From positions 1 to 42,605 of the forward strand of contig JAFLSG010000017.1 of assembly GCA_022511065.1 (NCBI GenBank): a stretch of DNA of 42,605 nt, read 5' to 3'. This stretch comes from Prevotella sp. Lineage in GTDB: Bacteria > Bacteroidota > Bacteroidia > Bacteroidales > Bacteroidaceae. The notes beneath the pieces are model-generated. The model was given only the letters and a program-made list of their open reading frames with translations, was not told the origin of the DNA and ran no database searches. Both the position numbers and the translations under genes were made by a program. Positions 8,274 to 16,794 of this stretch are shown one piece after another; the stretch's first letter is position 1; each line of letters opens with the position of its first letter.

Positions 8274-8336
8274 GTTTTTCATAGTATTAGATTTAAGGTT
8301 AACAAAGGTGGGGTCACAGCGGTGACCCTTTTTTAT
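8274..8336 (+). ncRNA. Candidate small RNA, about 60 nt
   Basis: The start is placed a few bases after the TATCTTTG box and is approximate. The unit ends in a perfect 7-bp hairpin, GGGTCAC-AGCG-GTGACCC (8311-8328), followed by T6. The 5' part is unstructured and AT-rich, with no start codon leading into a real frame. The promoter-leader-terminator layout, with no downstream gene in the same direction, points to a free-standing sRNA, not a leader. Its 3' end overlaps the stop codon of the convergent 88-aa gene (8333-8335) by a few bases. I recall paralogous sRNA families in Bacteroides (for example FopS) but cannot check membership. Confidence 0.6.
8311..8336 (+). terminator. Rho-independent terminator of the small RNA unit
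   Basis: Stem GGGTCAC (8311-8317) pairs with GTGACCC (8322-8328) around the loop AGCG, and is followed by TTTTTT (8329-8334). On the opposite strand no T-run follows the hairpin, so it acts in one direction only. Confidence 0.85.
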
Positions 8337-8599
8337 TTCTTTTTCTTCCCGAATAAGAATCCGTAGCTTTTCATCAGTTTCCTGACGAGCATAAAGATGT
8401 CGAATGCCGTCACGCTATTGCTGACAATACTGGCGATATAGTCGCTCTTGGAGTTGTTTTCCCTTTTGAGGAAAATCTGATTCCAAAGCGAGGCACACTT
8501 CTCGTTGTCGCGCTGAAGTTCATCCTCCAACTCCTCCTTACGCAGCCGGATTTCTTCCAGCGTGCGGTATTCTGTGGTTATTTTCTTGACTGGTAGCAT
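8333..8599 (-). CDS. Small hypothetical protein, coiled-coil N-terminus
   Basis: An 88-aa protein I do not recognise beyond its setting. Residues 8-45 are charged and helical (EIRLRKEELEDELQRDN), likely a coiled coil. A more hydrophobic stretch (IASIVSNSVTAFDIFMLVRKLM, about 55-76) could be an amphipathic or membrane-associated helix. The protein ends in a basic GKKKK tail. It is the third gene of a minus-strand set with a YtxH protein and a holin-like protein, nine bases behind the latter, and such trios recur in Bacteroidales. Its stop codon lies in the T-run of the opposing terminator. Confidence 0.7.
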   Translation of the reverse strand: MLPVKKITTEYRTLEEIRLRKEELEDELQRDNEKCASLWNQIFLKRENNSKSDYIASIVSNSVTAFDIFMLVRKLMKSYGFLFGKKKK

Positions 8600-8608
8600 G
8601 ATACGACT

Positions 8609-8956
8609 TTATCTGAGTAGCAGCCCTGCAAGGAAGCGCACGAGCGGCTTCTCTATCCACGGCTTGCGGAAGATGAAGAATAGAATCAACAGCAGGAAGT
8701 GCAATCCCGAGACGGCGAGAAAAGCCTTGGCCATGCCTACGAACGTTGCCAACCAGCAGGCAGCGGCAAACGACAGGTAGATGGTCATTGCGAGGATGAT
8801 GAGGAAGAAGAGGATTGCCAAGGCAATGGCCGTCAGGAGGCTCACCACCTTGTCAATCAAGTCGAGCTTCACGTATTCCGTCTGAAGCCCGAAATAGTGT
8901 TTCAGCACCTCAATGAGCTGTGCAATGGTCTCGACGTTCTTGTCGTTGGATAGCAT
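8609..8956 (-). CDS. Phage holin family / YqjE-like membrane protein
   Basis: A 115-aa membrane protein with two strong hydrophobic segments (about residues 31-58 and 70-98), flanked by a soluble N-terminal helix. This is the pattern of the holin superfamily III group (DUF1469, YqjE). Despite the family name, nothing around it is phage-like. Members in chromosomes are usually found with YtxH-type and small stress proteins and are thought to act in the envelope. Its start overlaps the YtxH stop by one base (TAATG), so translation is probably coupled. Confidence 0.8.
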   Translation of the reverse strand: MLSNDKNVETIAQLIEVLKHYFGLQTEYVKLDLIDKVVSLLTAIALAILFFLIILAMTIYLSFAAACWLATFVGMAKAFLAVSGLHFLLLILFFIFRKPWIEKPLVRFLAGLLLR

Positions 8957-9168
8957 TACTCGTCCGTGCTTGCGTCTTGAATGTCGTCCACGAGATCAAC
9001 CACTTCCTTGCGGCTGAGCTTGATGTTGTGCTTCTTGAGGAAACCCTCAACGGCATCGGTAATCTTCACGCGGGTGTCCTGTCCCTTCTCGGGCGCCATG
9101 AGCACACCAAGTGCTGCGCCGGCGATTGCACCGCCGAGGAAAGCGCCAATGTAACCTAAACTTTTCAT
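8956..9168 (-). CDS. YtxH domain-containing protein
   Basis: A 70-aa protein with one glycine/alanine-rich membrane helix (LGYIGAFLGGAIAGAALGVLMAPEKG, about residues 4-28). The YtxH hallmark of a short helix ending in LxAPxxG(x)xxR is clear, followed by a charged helical tail. YtxH proteins are general-stress associated in Firmicutes; the exact role is unknown. I use the ATG at 9168 (MKSLGYIG) instead of the longer upstream frame, since the promoter -7 box lies 40 bases before it and the extra residues do not fit the family. It heads a three-gene operon with the holin-like and 88-aa genes. Confidence 0.82.
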   Translation of the reverse strand: MKSLGYIGAFLGGAIAGAALGVLMAPEKGQDTRVKITDAVEGFLKKHNIKLSRKEVVDLVDDIQDASTDE

Positions 9169-9207
9169 AATCGATAATTTTTTGAGTGATACAATAAAAT
9201 CTTTCGG

Positions 9208-9240
9208 CAAAAATACAAAAGTTTTCGTGGATACTGCAAA
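9208..9240 (-). promoter_or_regulatory. Promoter of the ytxH-holin-like operon
   Basis: On the minus strand TTTG (9237-9240) and TATTTTTG (9208-9215) are separated by 21 bases, matching the Bacteroidetes consensus. The -7 box is 40 bases upstream of the YtxH start. Confidence 0.7.
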
Positions 9241-9331
9241 AAATGGCGGGATTTTTCATGAAAAAGTTTTTGTTTTCTTTTATTTAACAAACTTTATGTG
9301 CTATTTATGCTCACATTCACTTGATATTTTG

Positions 9332-9339
9332 TAATTTCG
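9332..9339 (+). promoter_or_regulatory. Possible -7 box before the SPOR lipoprotein gene
   Basis: TAATTTCG resembles TAnnTTTG with one mismatch, 45 bases before the ATG at 9385. No good -33 box was found, so this is a weak call. Confidence 0.35.
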
Positions 9340-9384
9340 CAGCAGATTATTGAGTTTAGTGTCATTATAATAAATAGTTTGAAA

Positions 9385-9882
9385 ATGAAAAAGTACACCC
9401 TTTTGTGCATCGGATTGTGCACGGCAATGGCTTTCACGGGCTGTAAGTCGAGTGAGAGTGCTTACAAGAAGGCTTATGAGAAAGCTAAGCAGTATGATAC
9501 TGCAAATCAGCAGGCTACTTCTGGTTACGAGGAGCCTGCCACGGTGGCTCCCGTTGAGGCTAAGCCCGCAACAGACTCCCGTGTGGTTGATAACCTTGAC
9601 AACGTATCTGTACGCCAGGAGAGTGTTTCCCTTATCAGCGGAAACGGTCTGAAGGCTTACAGCGTGGTGGTTGGTTCCTTCGGTCTGCGCTCGAATGCCG
9701 ATGGCCTGCAGCAGCGTCTGCGTGATGCCGGCTACGATGCCCAGATTGTGAAGAACGAGGCGAACAATATGTTCCGCGTGGTTGCTGCCACTTTCGACAA
9801 CAAGACTGATGCAGCCTACAGCCGCGATCAGTTGCGTGCGGGGAATTACCCGGATGCATGGCTGCTCTATAATGCCCGTTAA
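9385..9882 (+). CDS. SPOR-domain lipoprotein
   Basis: A 165-aa outer-envelope lipoprotein expected to bind peptidoglycan. The signal MKKYTLLCIGLCTAMAFTGC ends in a lipobox with the cysteine at residue 20. A low-complexity linker (Ala, Glu, Thr, Lys) spans about residues 21-80. The SPOR domain covers about residues 90-165, with YSVVVGSFGLRSNADGLQQR and the repeated half FRVVAATFDNKTDAAYSRDQ typical of the two beta-alpha halves. SPOR domains bind glycan strands stripped of stem peptides, often at the septum. The ATG at 9385 is preferred over a TTG two codons earlier. ruvX starts three bases after the stop. Confidence 0.88.
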   Translation: MKKYTLLCIGLCTAMAFTGCKSSESAYKKAYEKAKQYDTANQQATSGYEEPATVAPVEAKPATDSRVVDNLDNVSVRQESVSLISGNGLKAYSVVVGSFGLRSNADGLQQRLRDAGYDAQIVKNEANNMFRVVAATFDNKTDAAYSRDQLRAGNYPDAWLLYNAR

Positions 9883-9885
9883 GCA

Positions 9886-10302
9886 TTGGCGCGCATACTA
9901 TCGATAGATTACGGTAAGAAACGTACTGGCATAGCAGTCACCGACCCTCTGCAAATCATTGCGGGAGGGTTGGCGACTGTTTCCACATCTGAACTCTTCG
10001 ACTGGCTGAAGGACTATATGGCGAAAGAGCCGTTGGAGCGCATCGTCATCGGTGAGCCACGGCAGCCGAATGGTCAGCCGAGTGAGAATATGGAGCGGGT
10101 AAAGGAGTTCGTCAATCGTTGGCGTAAGGCCGTGCCTGACATTCCCATTGAGCTGTACGATGAGCGCTTCACTTCCGTGCTGGCTCATCAGGCGATGCTT
10201 GCCGGAGGGCTGAAGAAGAAGGCGCGCCAAGACAAGGCTTTGGTGGATGAGGTCAGCGCGACGATTCTCCTTGAGGACTATCTTCGCGCCCGTAAGCGAT
10301 AA
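9886..10302 (+). CDS. ruvX: RuvX/YqgF family putative Holliday junction resolvase
   Basis: A 138-aa RNase H-fold nuclease, linked to 16S rRNA 5'-end maturation in E. coli (YqgF) and to Holliday junction resolution by fold. The conserved motifs are present: IDYGKKRTGIAVTDP at the N-terminus with the first catalytic aspartate, GEPRQPNGQPSE near residue 57, YDERFTS near residue 85, and DEVSATILLEDYL near the C-terminus with the last acidic residues. The start codon is TTG at 9886 (TTG GCG CGC): there is no ATG in the right place, and the N-terminus MARILSIDYG fits the family exactly. The gene lies 22 bases before def. Confidence 0.93.
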   Translation: MARILSIDYGKKRTGIAVTDPLQIIAGGLATVSTSELFDWLKDYMAKEPLERIVIGEPRQPNGQPSENMERVKEFVNRWRKAVPDIPIELYDERFTSVLAHQAMLAGGLKKKARQDKALVDEVSATILLEDYLRARKR

Positions 10303-10324
10303 GCAATAACTTAAAGATTCAGAA

Positions 10325-10885
10325 ATGATATTACCTATATATATATATGGTCAGCCCGTGCTTCGCAAGGTGGCGGAGGACATCACGCCCGACTATCCGC
10401 AGCTGAAGGAGCTGATAGCCGATATGTGGGAGACGCTTGCCAATTCTGAAGGCATTGGGCTTGCCGCCCCGCAGGTCGGGAAGTCCATCCGCTTGGTGGT
10501 GATTGACCTTGATGTGCTTTCCGATGACCTGCCTGAATACAAGGGATTTCGGAAAGTGTATGTCAATCCGCACATTGTGGAGCACGACGATACGAATACG
10601 GACACATCAGAGGAAGGTTGTCTTTCGTTGCCTGGCATCCATGAGAAGGTGGTGCGCCCCACGCGCATTCACGTGCAATGGTTTGACGAGGACTTTCAGT
10701 CTCACGACGAATGGATAGAGGGCTATCTTGCTCGGGTGATGCAGCATGAGTTCGACCATCTTGACGGTAAGATGTTCGTGGATCGTGTTTCCCCGCTCCG
10801 CAAGCAACTTGTCAAGGGCAAGTTGAAGGCTCTGACGCTGGGGCGGTATTCCTGCAGCTACAAGACGAAACCTGTCAGAAGGTAG
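10325..10885 (+). CDS. def: Peptide deformylase
   Basis: Metal-dependent enzyme that removes the N-terminal formyl group from nascent proteins at the ribosome. All three PDF motifs are intact: [10 protein letters not shown] (about residues 43-52), EGCLSLPG (about 99-106) with the metal-binding cysteine, and the QHEFDHLDG motif (about 140-148) with the two metal-binding histidines and catalytic glutamate. Length (186 aa) is typical of type I enzymes with a short basic C-terminal tail. It lies between ruvX and a secreted TPR protein, two bases before the latter, and belongs to the translation gene run that continues with thrS, infC, rpmI and rplT. Confidence 0.97.
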   Translation: MILPIYIYGQPVLRKVAEDITPDYPQLKELIADMWETLANSEGIGLAAPQVGKSIRLVVIDLDVLSDDLPEYKGFRKVYVNPHIVEHDDTNTDTSEEGCLSLPGIHEKVVRPTRIHVQWFDEDFQSHDEWIEGYLARVMQHEFDHLDGKMFVDRVSPLRKQLVKGKLKALTLGRYSCSYKTKPVRR

Positions 10886-10887
10886 AA

Positions 10888-12837
10888 ATGCGGCGACTCC
10901 TTTATCTCCTCATTCTTCTGCCGTGGGCGGTTTATGCCCAATACAACACCGACCGCTTGGTGATGATAGGGCGCTCGGCGCTCTATTATGAGGATTATGT
11001 CCTCTCCATGCAGTATTTCAACCAGGCCATCAATGCCAAGCCGTGGCTCTATGAGCCTTGGTTCTTCCGTGGCGTGGCAAAATTCTATCTTGATGATTTC
11101 GTAGGGGCGGAGAGTGATTGCTCTCAGGCGATTGAGCGCAACCCCTATGTCATCAGTGCCTATGAACTGCGCGGACTTTGCCGTATCAACCAGAAGAAAT
11201 ATGCTGAGGCAGTAGAGGACTATAACCGTGCGCTCCGCTATGATCCTGAGAACGTGAGCCTTTGGCACAATCGTGTCCTCTGCCTGATTCAGGAGAAAGA
11301 CTATGAGCTTGCCTTGGCGCAGATAGATACGATGACCACCCATTGGTCGAAATATGCCCGTGCCTATTCGATGCAGGCGGAGGTGTATCTGCTACAGAAA
11401 GACACGGCGAAGGCTGTACGCTCTTTAGACAAGAGCCTTGAACTCGACCCATACGATGGTGGCATCTGGGCAGAACGTGCCGTCATCAGTCTTGCCCGCT
11501 CTGAATGGAAAGAGGCGGAAGGATTTCTTAGTAAAAGCATCCATCTGCTGCCCAAACATGCGGGCAATTATATCAACCGCGCCTTGGCACGCTACAATCA
11601 GAATAATCTCCGTGGGGCGATGGCTGACTATGATACGGCTCTCGACCTTGACCCGAATAATTTCCTCGGGCACTATAACCGTGGTCTGCTTCGTGCGCAG
11701 GTAGGTGATGACAACCGAGGCATTGAGGATTTTGATTTCGTGCTGCGCTTGGAACCCGATAATCTGATGGCGCTGTTCAACCGTGCGCTGCTGCTTGAGC
11801 AGACGGGTAATCTGCGTGCTGCCATCCAAGACTATTCCAAGGTGATTGACGAGTATCCTAATTTCTGGTTCGGACTTGAGCATCGTGCCTCCTGCTATCG
11901 TCGGTTGGGTAATGTCAAGCAAGCTGAACTTGATGAATTCCGTATTCTCAAGGCGCAGCTTGACAAGAGCAATGGCAAGCAGCCTCGCCTCTCCAAGAAG
12001 CAGATGCGCCGGCGGAGTGATGAGGATGTGGAGAAGTATAACCAGATTGTGGTGGCTGACGAGCAAGAGGTGGAGCACGAGTATAAGAGTGACTATCGTG
12101 GCAAGGTGCAGAATCGCAAGGCAGATATGGCATGGCAACCGATGTATGGTCTTTCGTTCATGCAGGTGCAGAATGACTTGAAGCCGGAGGTGGCGTTTGA
12201 GAACAGTGTGGCAGCCTTCAATCAGGTATCCCGCTCCCGTACTATCTATGTCACTTGCGGACAGCAGAACTTAGGCGAGACGCAGATGCAGCAGACCTTT
12301 TCCTATCTTGACTCACTTACCACCGCGATAGCCGATGCCAAGACTGCCCGCGAGGTGAAGCCACTGCTGATGCTTCGTGCCGTTGCGTATAGCGCCATTC
12401 AGAACTTTGATAATGCCATCGATGATTTGAGTACCTGTCTGCAGATGGACAGCACGCTCTCGATGGCATACTGGCAGCGGGCGGTATGTCAGGCGAAAAT
12501 CAATGAGTTTAACGCCGCGCAGGGAACAAACATCGACCTCAAGTCCGCCAATGTGCTCAGCGACCTTTCCACCGCCTTGAAACTTTCTCCGCAAAATCCC
12601 TACCTCTACTATGACCGGGGCAATCTATATGCGCTCCGCCGAGACTATCAGCGAGCCATTGATGACTATACCCAGGCGATAGCCTTGGAGCAGGATTTGG
12701 CAGAAGCCTACTTCAATCGCGGGCTTGCACGGATTTATAGCAATAGCGTATCGGAAGGCATTGCTGACCTCGGAAAGGCGGGTGAACTGGGGCTGTATGC
12801 AGCTTACAGCGTGATTAAAAAGTACCGCGACAAGTAA
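10888..12837 (+). CDS. Secreted tetratricopeptide-repeat protein
   Basis: A 649-aa exported protein built almost wholly of TPR units. The signal peptide MRRLLYLLILLPWAVYA is likely cut before QYN. At least nine TPRs cover about residues 30-360, recognisable by recurring A-x-x-D-Y-x-x-A-L-x-L-D-P-x-N segments (for example MADYDTALDLDPNNFLGHYN). A charged spacer (about 365-405, rich in Lys, Arg, Glu) separates them from three or more repeats toward the C-terminus, such as AIDDYTQAIALEQDLAEAYFNRG. It lies two bases after def and before thrS, in an order I believe is common in Bacteroidales. TPRs are scaffolds for protein contacts; a periplasmic or outer-membrane assembly role is plausible but not shown. 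Confidence 0.85.
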   Translation: MRRLLYLLILLPWAVYAQYNTDRLVMIGRSALYYEDYVLSMQYFNQAINAKPWLYEPWFFRGVAKFYLDDFVGAESDCSQAIERNPYVISAYELRGLCRINQKKYAEAVEDYNRALRYDPENVSLWHNRVLCLIQEKDYELALAQIDTMTTHWSKYARAYSMQAEVYLLQKDTAKAVRSLDKSLELDPYDGGIWAERAVISLARSEWKEAEGFLSKSIHLLPKHAGNYINRALARYNQNNLRGAMADYDTALDLDPNNFLGHYNRGLLRAQVGDDNRGIEDFDFVLRLEPDNLMALFNRALLLEQTGNLRAAIQDYSKVIDEYPNFWFGLEHRASCYRRLGNVKQAELDEFRILKAQLDKSNGKQPRLSKKQMRRRSDEDVEKYNQIVVADEQEVEHEYKSDYRGKVQNRKADMAWQPMYGLSFMQVQNDLKPEVAFENSVAAFNQVSRSRTIYVTCGQQNLGETQMQQTFSYLDSLTTAIADAKTAREVKPLLMLRAVAYSAIQNFDNAIDDLSTCLQMDSTLSMAYWQRAVCQAKINEFNAAQGTNIDLKSANVLSDLSTALKLSPQNPYLYYDRGNLYALRRDYQRAIDDYTQAIALEQDLAEAYFNRGLARIYSNSVSEGIADLGKAGELGLYAAYSVIKKYRDK

Positions 12838-12851
12838 ATTTTCTCCCTTTG

Positions 12852-12884
12852 TTGCGTGAAATCAAAATTATTGAACTACCTTTG
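12852..12884 (+). promoter_or_regulatory. Promoter of thrS
   Basis: TTG (12852-12854) and TACCTTTG (12877-12884), 22 bases apart, resemble the Bacteroidetes promoter. The -7 box lies 35 bases before the thrS start in an 82-base gap. Confidence 0.65.
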
Positions 12885-12919
12885 CAGACAGTTTTAAAAT
12901 TCAAACATATATTGTAGAT

Positions 12920-14863
12920 ATGATCAACATTACATTCCCGGATGGCTCTGTTCGCTCGTATGAGCAGGGTGTGACCGGTTTTCAGATTGCTGAGAGCATT
13001 TCGCCGGCTCTCGCACGCAGTGTCTTGGCTTGCGGTGTAAACGGCGAGACGGTGGAGCTGAATCGTCCTATCAACGAGGATGCAAGCATCGAACTTTACA
13101 AATGGGATGACGAGCAGGGTAAGCATACCTTCTGGCACACTTCCGCCCACCTGTTGGCAGAGGCGCTTCAGGAGTTGTATCCCGGCATTCAGTTCGGTTT
13201 CGGCCCCGCGGTGGAAAACGGCTTCTTCTACGATGTGCTGCTGAAAGACGGCGAGAGCATTAAAGAGAGCGACTTCCCGAAGATTGAGGAAAAGATGAAG
13301 GAACTGGCAGCCAAGAAAGAGGCTGTGGTTCGCAAGGAGGTGTCGAAGGCAGATGCCCTGAAAGAGTTTGCCGCCGACGGACAGACCTATAAGTGCGAGC
13401 ATATCGAGCAGGATCTTGAAGATGGCACGATTACCACCTACACGCAGGGTGGATTTACCGACCTCTGCCGTGGTCCACACCTCGTGAATACGGCGGAAAT
13501 CAAGGCCGTCAAGCTGACGAGCGTAGCTGGTGCTTTCTGGCGTGGCGATGCTACCCGTGAGCAGATGCAGCGCCTTTATGGCATCACCTTCCCGAAGAAA
13601 AAGATGCTTGACGAGTATCTCGTGATGCTCGAGGAGGCAAAGAAGCGTGACCATCGCAAGATTGGCAAGGAAATGGAGTTGTTTATGTTCTCCGAGAAGG
13701 TGGGTAAGGGACTTCCCATCTGGCTTCCGAAGGGCACGGAACTTCGTCTGCGCTTGCAGGATCATCTGCGCAAGGTGCAGAAGCGTTTCGGCTATCAGGA
13801 GGTCATCACCCCGCATATCGGCTCAAAGAATCTTTACGTCACTTCCGGCCACTATGCTCACTATGGCAAGGATTCCTTCCGCCCGATTACCACACCGGAG
13901 GAGGGTGAGGAGTATATGCTGAAGCCGATGAACTGCCCTCACCATTGCGAGATTTTCGCATGGAAGCCCCGTTCCTATCGTGACTTGCCCCTGCGCATCG
14001 CAGAGTTCGGTACGGTCTATCGCTATGAGCAGAGCGGTGAATTGCACGGATTGACCCGTGTGCGCTCGTTCACGCAAGACGATGCCCACCTTTTCTGTCG
14101 TCCCGACCAGGTGAAACAGGAGTTTTTGAACGTGATGGACATCATCAATATCGTGCTGACTGCCTTTGGTTTCGACTTTGAAGCGCAGATTTCGCTCCGC
14201 GACCCTAACGACCACGAGAAGTATGTAGGTTCTGACGAAGACTGGGCATTGGCAGAGAAGGCCATCGTTGAGGCTTGTCAGGAAAAGGGACTCCCCGCCA
14301 AAGTGGAGTATGGCGAGGCTGCCTTCTATGGTCCCAAGCTCGACTTCATGATTAAGGATGCCATTGGTCGCCGCTGGCAGTTGGGCACTATTCAGGTGGA
14401 CTACAACCTGCCCAAGCGCTTCCAGCTTGAATATACCGACGAGGACAACACGAAGAAGACGCCCGTGATGATTCACCGCGCCCCCTTCGGCTCTATGGAG
14501 CGTTTTTGCGCCGTACTTATTGAGCATACCAGTGGTCACTTCCCCCTCTGGCTCACGCCCGACCAAGTGGCAATCCTGCCGCTTTCTGAGAAGTACAACG
14601 ACTATGCGCAGGAGGTTGCAAAGAAGTTTGACCTCGGCGGCGTGCGTGCTACCATCGACCTGCGCAACGAGAAGCTGGGCAGAAAAATCCGCGACAACGA
14701 GCTGAAGCGCATACCCTATATGGTCATCGTCGGTGAAAAGGAACAGGCAGACGGCACGGTGGCTGTTCGCCCGCAAGGTGGTGGCGAGCAGAGCATCAAG
14801 ACCGTCCAGGAGTTCATTGACGAAGTGAACAGTCGTGTTGCTGAAATGACGAAGGAATTCTAA
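12920..14863 (+). CDS. thrS: Threonyl-tRNA synthetase
   Basis: Class II aminoacyl-tRNA synthetase that charges tRNA-Thr and edits mischarged serine. Domains in order: N-terminal TGS domain (about residues 1-62), the editing domain with [11 protein letters not shown] near residue 74 and [12 protein letters not shown] near residue 175, the catalytic core (about 240-535) with [10 protein letters not shown] and motif 2 [24 protein letters not shown], motif 3 near [11 protein letters not shown], and the anticodon-binding domain (about 545-640). The zinc ligands Cys in MNCP and the later histidines are present. Length 647 aa is standard. It has its own promoter and is followed by infC with another promoter. 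Confidence 0.98.
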   Translation: MINITFPDGSVRSYEQGVTGFQIAESISPALARSVLACGVNGETVELNRPINEDASIELYKWDDEQGKHTFWHTSAHLLAEALQELYPGIQFGFGPAVENGFFYDVLLKDGESIKESDFPKIEEKMKELAAKKEAVVRKEVSKADALKEFAADGQTYKCEHIEQDLEDGTITTYTQGGFTDLCRGPHLVNTAEIKAVKLTSVAGAFWRGDATREQMQRLYGITFPKKKMLDEYLVMLEEAKKRDHRKIGKEMELFMFSEKVGKGLPIWLPKGTELRLRLQDHLRKVQKRFGYQEVITPHIGSKNLYVTSGHYAHYGKDSFRPITTPEEGEEYMLKPMNCPHHCEIFAWKPRSYRDLPLRIAEFGTVYRYEQSGELHGLTRVRSFTQDDAHLFCRPDQVKQEFLNVMDIINIVLTAFGFDFEAQISLRDPNDHEKYVGSDEDWALAEKAIVEACQEKGLPAKVEYGEAAFYGPKLDFMIKDAIGRRWQLGTIQVDYNLPKRFQLEYTDEDNTKKTPVMIHRAPFGSMERFCAVLIEHTSGHFPLWLTPDQVAILPLSEKYNDYAQEVAKKFDLGGVRATIDLRNEKLGRKIRDNELKRIPYMVIVGEKEQADGTVAVRPQGGGEQSIKTVQEFIDEVNSRVAEMTKEF

Positions 14864-14879
14864 AAAAATAATGAAAAGT

Positions 14880-14910
14880 TTTGTTAATTCGCTGATTTAT
14901 TGTAATTTTG
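14880..14910 (+). promoter_or_regulatory. Promoter of infC-rpmI-rplT
   Basis: TTTG (14880-14883) and TAATTTTG (14903-14910) with a 19-base spacer closely match the Bacteroidetes promoter, 23 bases before the infC start. Confidence 0.75.
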
Positions 14911-14933
14911 CAGCCGATTTTATAAAATAGTTG

Positions 14934-15641
14934 ATGAAGAATGACAAAATGAAGAACCAGTACCGCGTGAACGAACAGATTCGCGTGCGCGAGGTACGAA
15001 TCGTGGGAGACAACGGCTCAACGGTCGTTCCCACCCGAGAGGCTTTGAATATGGCGCGAGACGAAGGTGTGGATCTCGTGGAGATTTCGCCCAATGCCAA
15101 CCCGCCCGTTTGCCGTCTCATCGACTACTCCAAATTCCTTTATCAGCAGAAAAAGCGCCAGAAGGAAATGAAGGCGAAGCAGGTGAAGGTGGAGGTGAAG
15201 GAAATCCGCTTCGGACCTCAGACCGACGAGCACGACTACCAGTTCAAGCTCAAGCACGCACGTGAATTCCTTGAGGAAGGTAACAAGGTGAGAGCCTACG
15301 TGTTCTTCCGCGGGCGTTCCATCCTGTTCAAGGAGCAGGGAGAAGTGTTGCTGCTGCGTTTCGCCAACGACTTGGAGGAATATGGAAAGGTAGAGTCCAT
15401 GCCGTCGCTCGAAGGCAAGAAGATGTTCCTCTATCTCGCTCCGAAGAAATCAGGGGCGCAGAAGAAGAGCCAGCAGGCGCGCGACCGCGAGGCCGCTGCA
15501 CAGGAGGCTAAGGAGGCTGCCCGTCAGGTGAAGGATGTCGCAGACATGGCTGATGCGCCCGCTAACGGCGGACTCTTCGCCAATGCGAAAATCAGTGCCG
15601 ATGCGCTGAAGAAGCTGACGGAAGAGCAGGAACAAGACTAA
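14934..15641 (+). CDS. infC: Translation initiation factor IF-3
   Basis: Binds the 30S subunit, keeps it apart from 50S, and checks start-codon pairing. The N-domain ([19 protein letters not shown], then [33 protein letters not shown]) and linker [21 protein letters not shown] are typical. The C-domain includes [26 protein letters not shown] and [13 protein letters not shown] tail of about 60 residues after the core is rich in Ala, Lys, Glu and Gln, and is longer than in E. coli IF-3 (180 aa). I choose the ATG at 14934 ([13 protein letters not shown]); ATG 14949 is an alternative. First gene of the infC-rpmI-rplT operon. Confidence 0.96.
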   Translation: MKNDKMKNQYRVNEQIRVREVRIVGDNGSTVVPTREALNMARDEGVDLVEISPNANPPVCRLIDYSKFLYQQKKRQKEMKAKQVKVEVKEIRFGPQTDEHDYQFKLKHAREFLEEGNKVRAYVFFRGRSILFKEQGEVLLLRFANDLEEYGKVESMPSLEGKKMFLYLAPKKSGAQKKSQQARDREAAAQEAKEAARQVKDVADMADAPANGGLFANAKISADALKKLTEEQEQD

Positions 15642-15711
15642 AAGAAAGACGACGGCGCGCCCGGTATATGCGTTGCCGCCGATGATTAATAACAATTAAA
15701 AATTAAAAACA

Positions 15712-15909
15712 ATGCCAAAAGTAAAGACAAACTCCGGAGCGAAGAAGAGATTCTCGTTCACGGGAACAGGTAAGATCAAGAGACACCACGCTTACCACAG
15801 TCACATTCTGACCAAGAAGACCAAGAAGCAGAAGCGCAACTTGTTGCACCAGACGCTTGTGGACCGTTCAAACATGAAGCAGGTTCGTGACCTGTTGTGT
15901 CTCCGTTAA
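15712..15909 (+). CDS. rpmI: 50S ribosomal protein L35
   Basis: A 65-aa basic ribosomal protein. The sequence [20 protein letters not shown] followed by a [15 protein letters not shown] core is diagnostic of bL35. It lies between infC and rplT, as in most bacteria, with 70 bases before it and 34 after it. Confidence 0.97.
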   Translation: MPKVKTNSGAKKRFSFTGTGKIKRHHAYHSHILTKKTKKQKRNLLHQTLVDRSNMKQVRDLLCLR

Positions 15910-15943
15910 ACCTTATTGTCAAACATTTTAAAGTAGAAAAATT

Positions 15944-16288
15944 ATGCCAAGATCAGTAAATCACGTTGCATCAAGAGCAAAGCGCAAGAGAATTTTGAAG
16001 CTTACCCGTGGCTACTTTGGAGCCCGTAAGAATGTTTGGACAGTAGCCAAGAACACATGGGAGAAAGGTCTTACCTATGCTTACCGTGATCGTCGTAACA
16101 AGAAGCGCAACTTCCGCGCCCTGTGGATTCAGCGTATCAACGCTGCCGCACGCCAGGAGGGTATCAGCTACTCCGTTCTGATGGGCAAGCTCGCCAAGGC
16201 TGGTGTAGAGATCAACCGCAAGGTGCTCGCTGACCTCGCCCTCAACAATCCCGCTGCCTTCAAGGCCATCGTGGAGAAGGTGAAGTAA
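15944..16288 (+). CDS. rplT: 50S ribosomal protein L20
   Basis: A 114-aa basic protein that binds 23S rRNA early in 50S assembly. The family pattern is complete: [19 protein letters not shown], then [41 protein letters not shown] and a C-terminal globular part with LNRK-like [10 protein letters not shown]. In several bacteria L20 represses its own operon through the mRNA leader. No such leader fold was identified here. A terminator follows 26 bases after the stop. Confidence 0.97.
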   Translation: MPRSVNHVASRAKRKRILKLTRGYFGARKNVWTVAKNTWEKGLTYAYRDRRNKKRNFRALWIQRINAAARQEGISYSVLMGKLAKAGVEINRKVLADLALNNPAAFKAIVEKVK

Positions 16289-16314
16289 GCCAAGCCTTAT
16301 CGCTTAGAAATAGG

Positions 16315-16347
16315 AATTGCAGTCTCGTGCGAGGCTGCAATTTTTTT
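16315..16347 (+). terminator. Terminator of the infC-rpmI-rplT operon
   Basis: AATTGCAG (16315-16322) pairs with CTGCAATT (16335-16342), extended inward by CTCG/CGAG around a T-G wobble, and followed by a T-run to 16347. Confidence 0.88.
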
Positions 16348-16364
16348 GCGCAGATACGCAGAAA

Positions 16365-16647
16365 TGTTGCATTGTTGCATTGTTGCAATGTTGCATGTTG
16401 CAATAAGCACCTTCTTGATGTGCAGAAAATATGGAGAGTAATTAGTATATTATTATATATATTATAATATATATAATAATATAAATATATATAAGATATA
16501 TTTTACCATTATTTGGTCTCCTGTATTCCTGCATATATGAAAACACCTTATTGTGAGATTGTAAGAATGTAAGGTTGTGAGATTTCAGGGATTTGCACAT
16601 TGAAACGACCTTATTGCAACATGCAACAATGCAACATTGCAACAAAC
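16365..16647. repeat. Non-coding repeat-rich gap with inverted TTGCA arrays and a 38-bp AT palindrome
   Basis: The gap 16289-16794 (506 bases) holds no gene that I can support. At its core, tandem TTGCA(A/T)TG units on the left (16365-16407) face reverse-complementary units on the right (16610-16647). The inner 19 bases, CTTATTGCAACATGCAACA at 16610-16628, are a perfect reverse complement of 16389-16407; the rest pairs with slips. Between them lies a perfect 38-base palindrome made only of A and T (16446-16483, centre TATTA/TAATA). The arms also enclose a direct repeat of TTGTGAGATT (16553-16562 and 16575-16584). It looks like a decayed miniature inverted-repeat element or replication-slippage array. 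No transposase is present. Confidence 0.65.
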
Positions 16648-16794
16648 TTCCCTCCGAAGCATGCTGCTTCCTGTCTCTCTATCATACCTTCTTATCCCAA
16701 TAAAGTGCATTCTTATTGCAATAATATGCCTTCTTATTGCGCGCAGGGGGATGGGAAGGGCGCACGGGCGTTGCGCGGACGGAACATACTATTT

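Noticed and set aside
8609..8956. Prophage remnant, suggested by the holin family name
   Set aside because: No other phage gene is nearby; the trio with YtxH is a normal chromosomal arrangement.
16442..16645. 67-codon frame in the repeat-rich gap
   Set aside because: Its sequence is mostly Ile/Tyr from AT repeats and it begins inside the TTGCA array.
16365..16647. CRISPR-like array
   Set aside because: The repeated unit is about 8 bases, there are no spacers of even length, and no cas gene is present.
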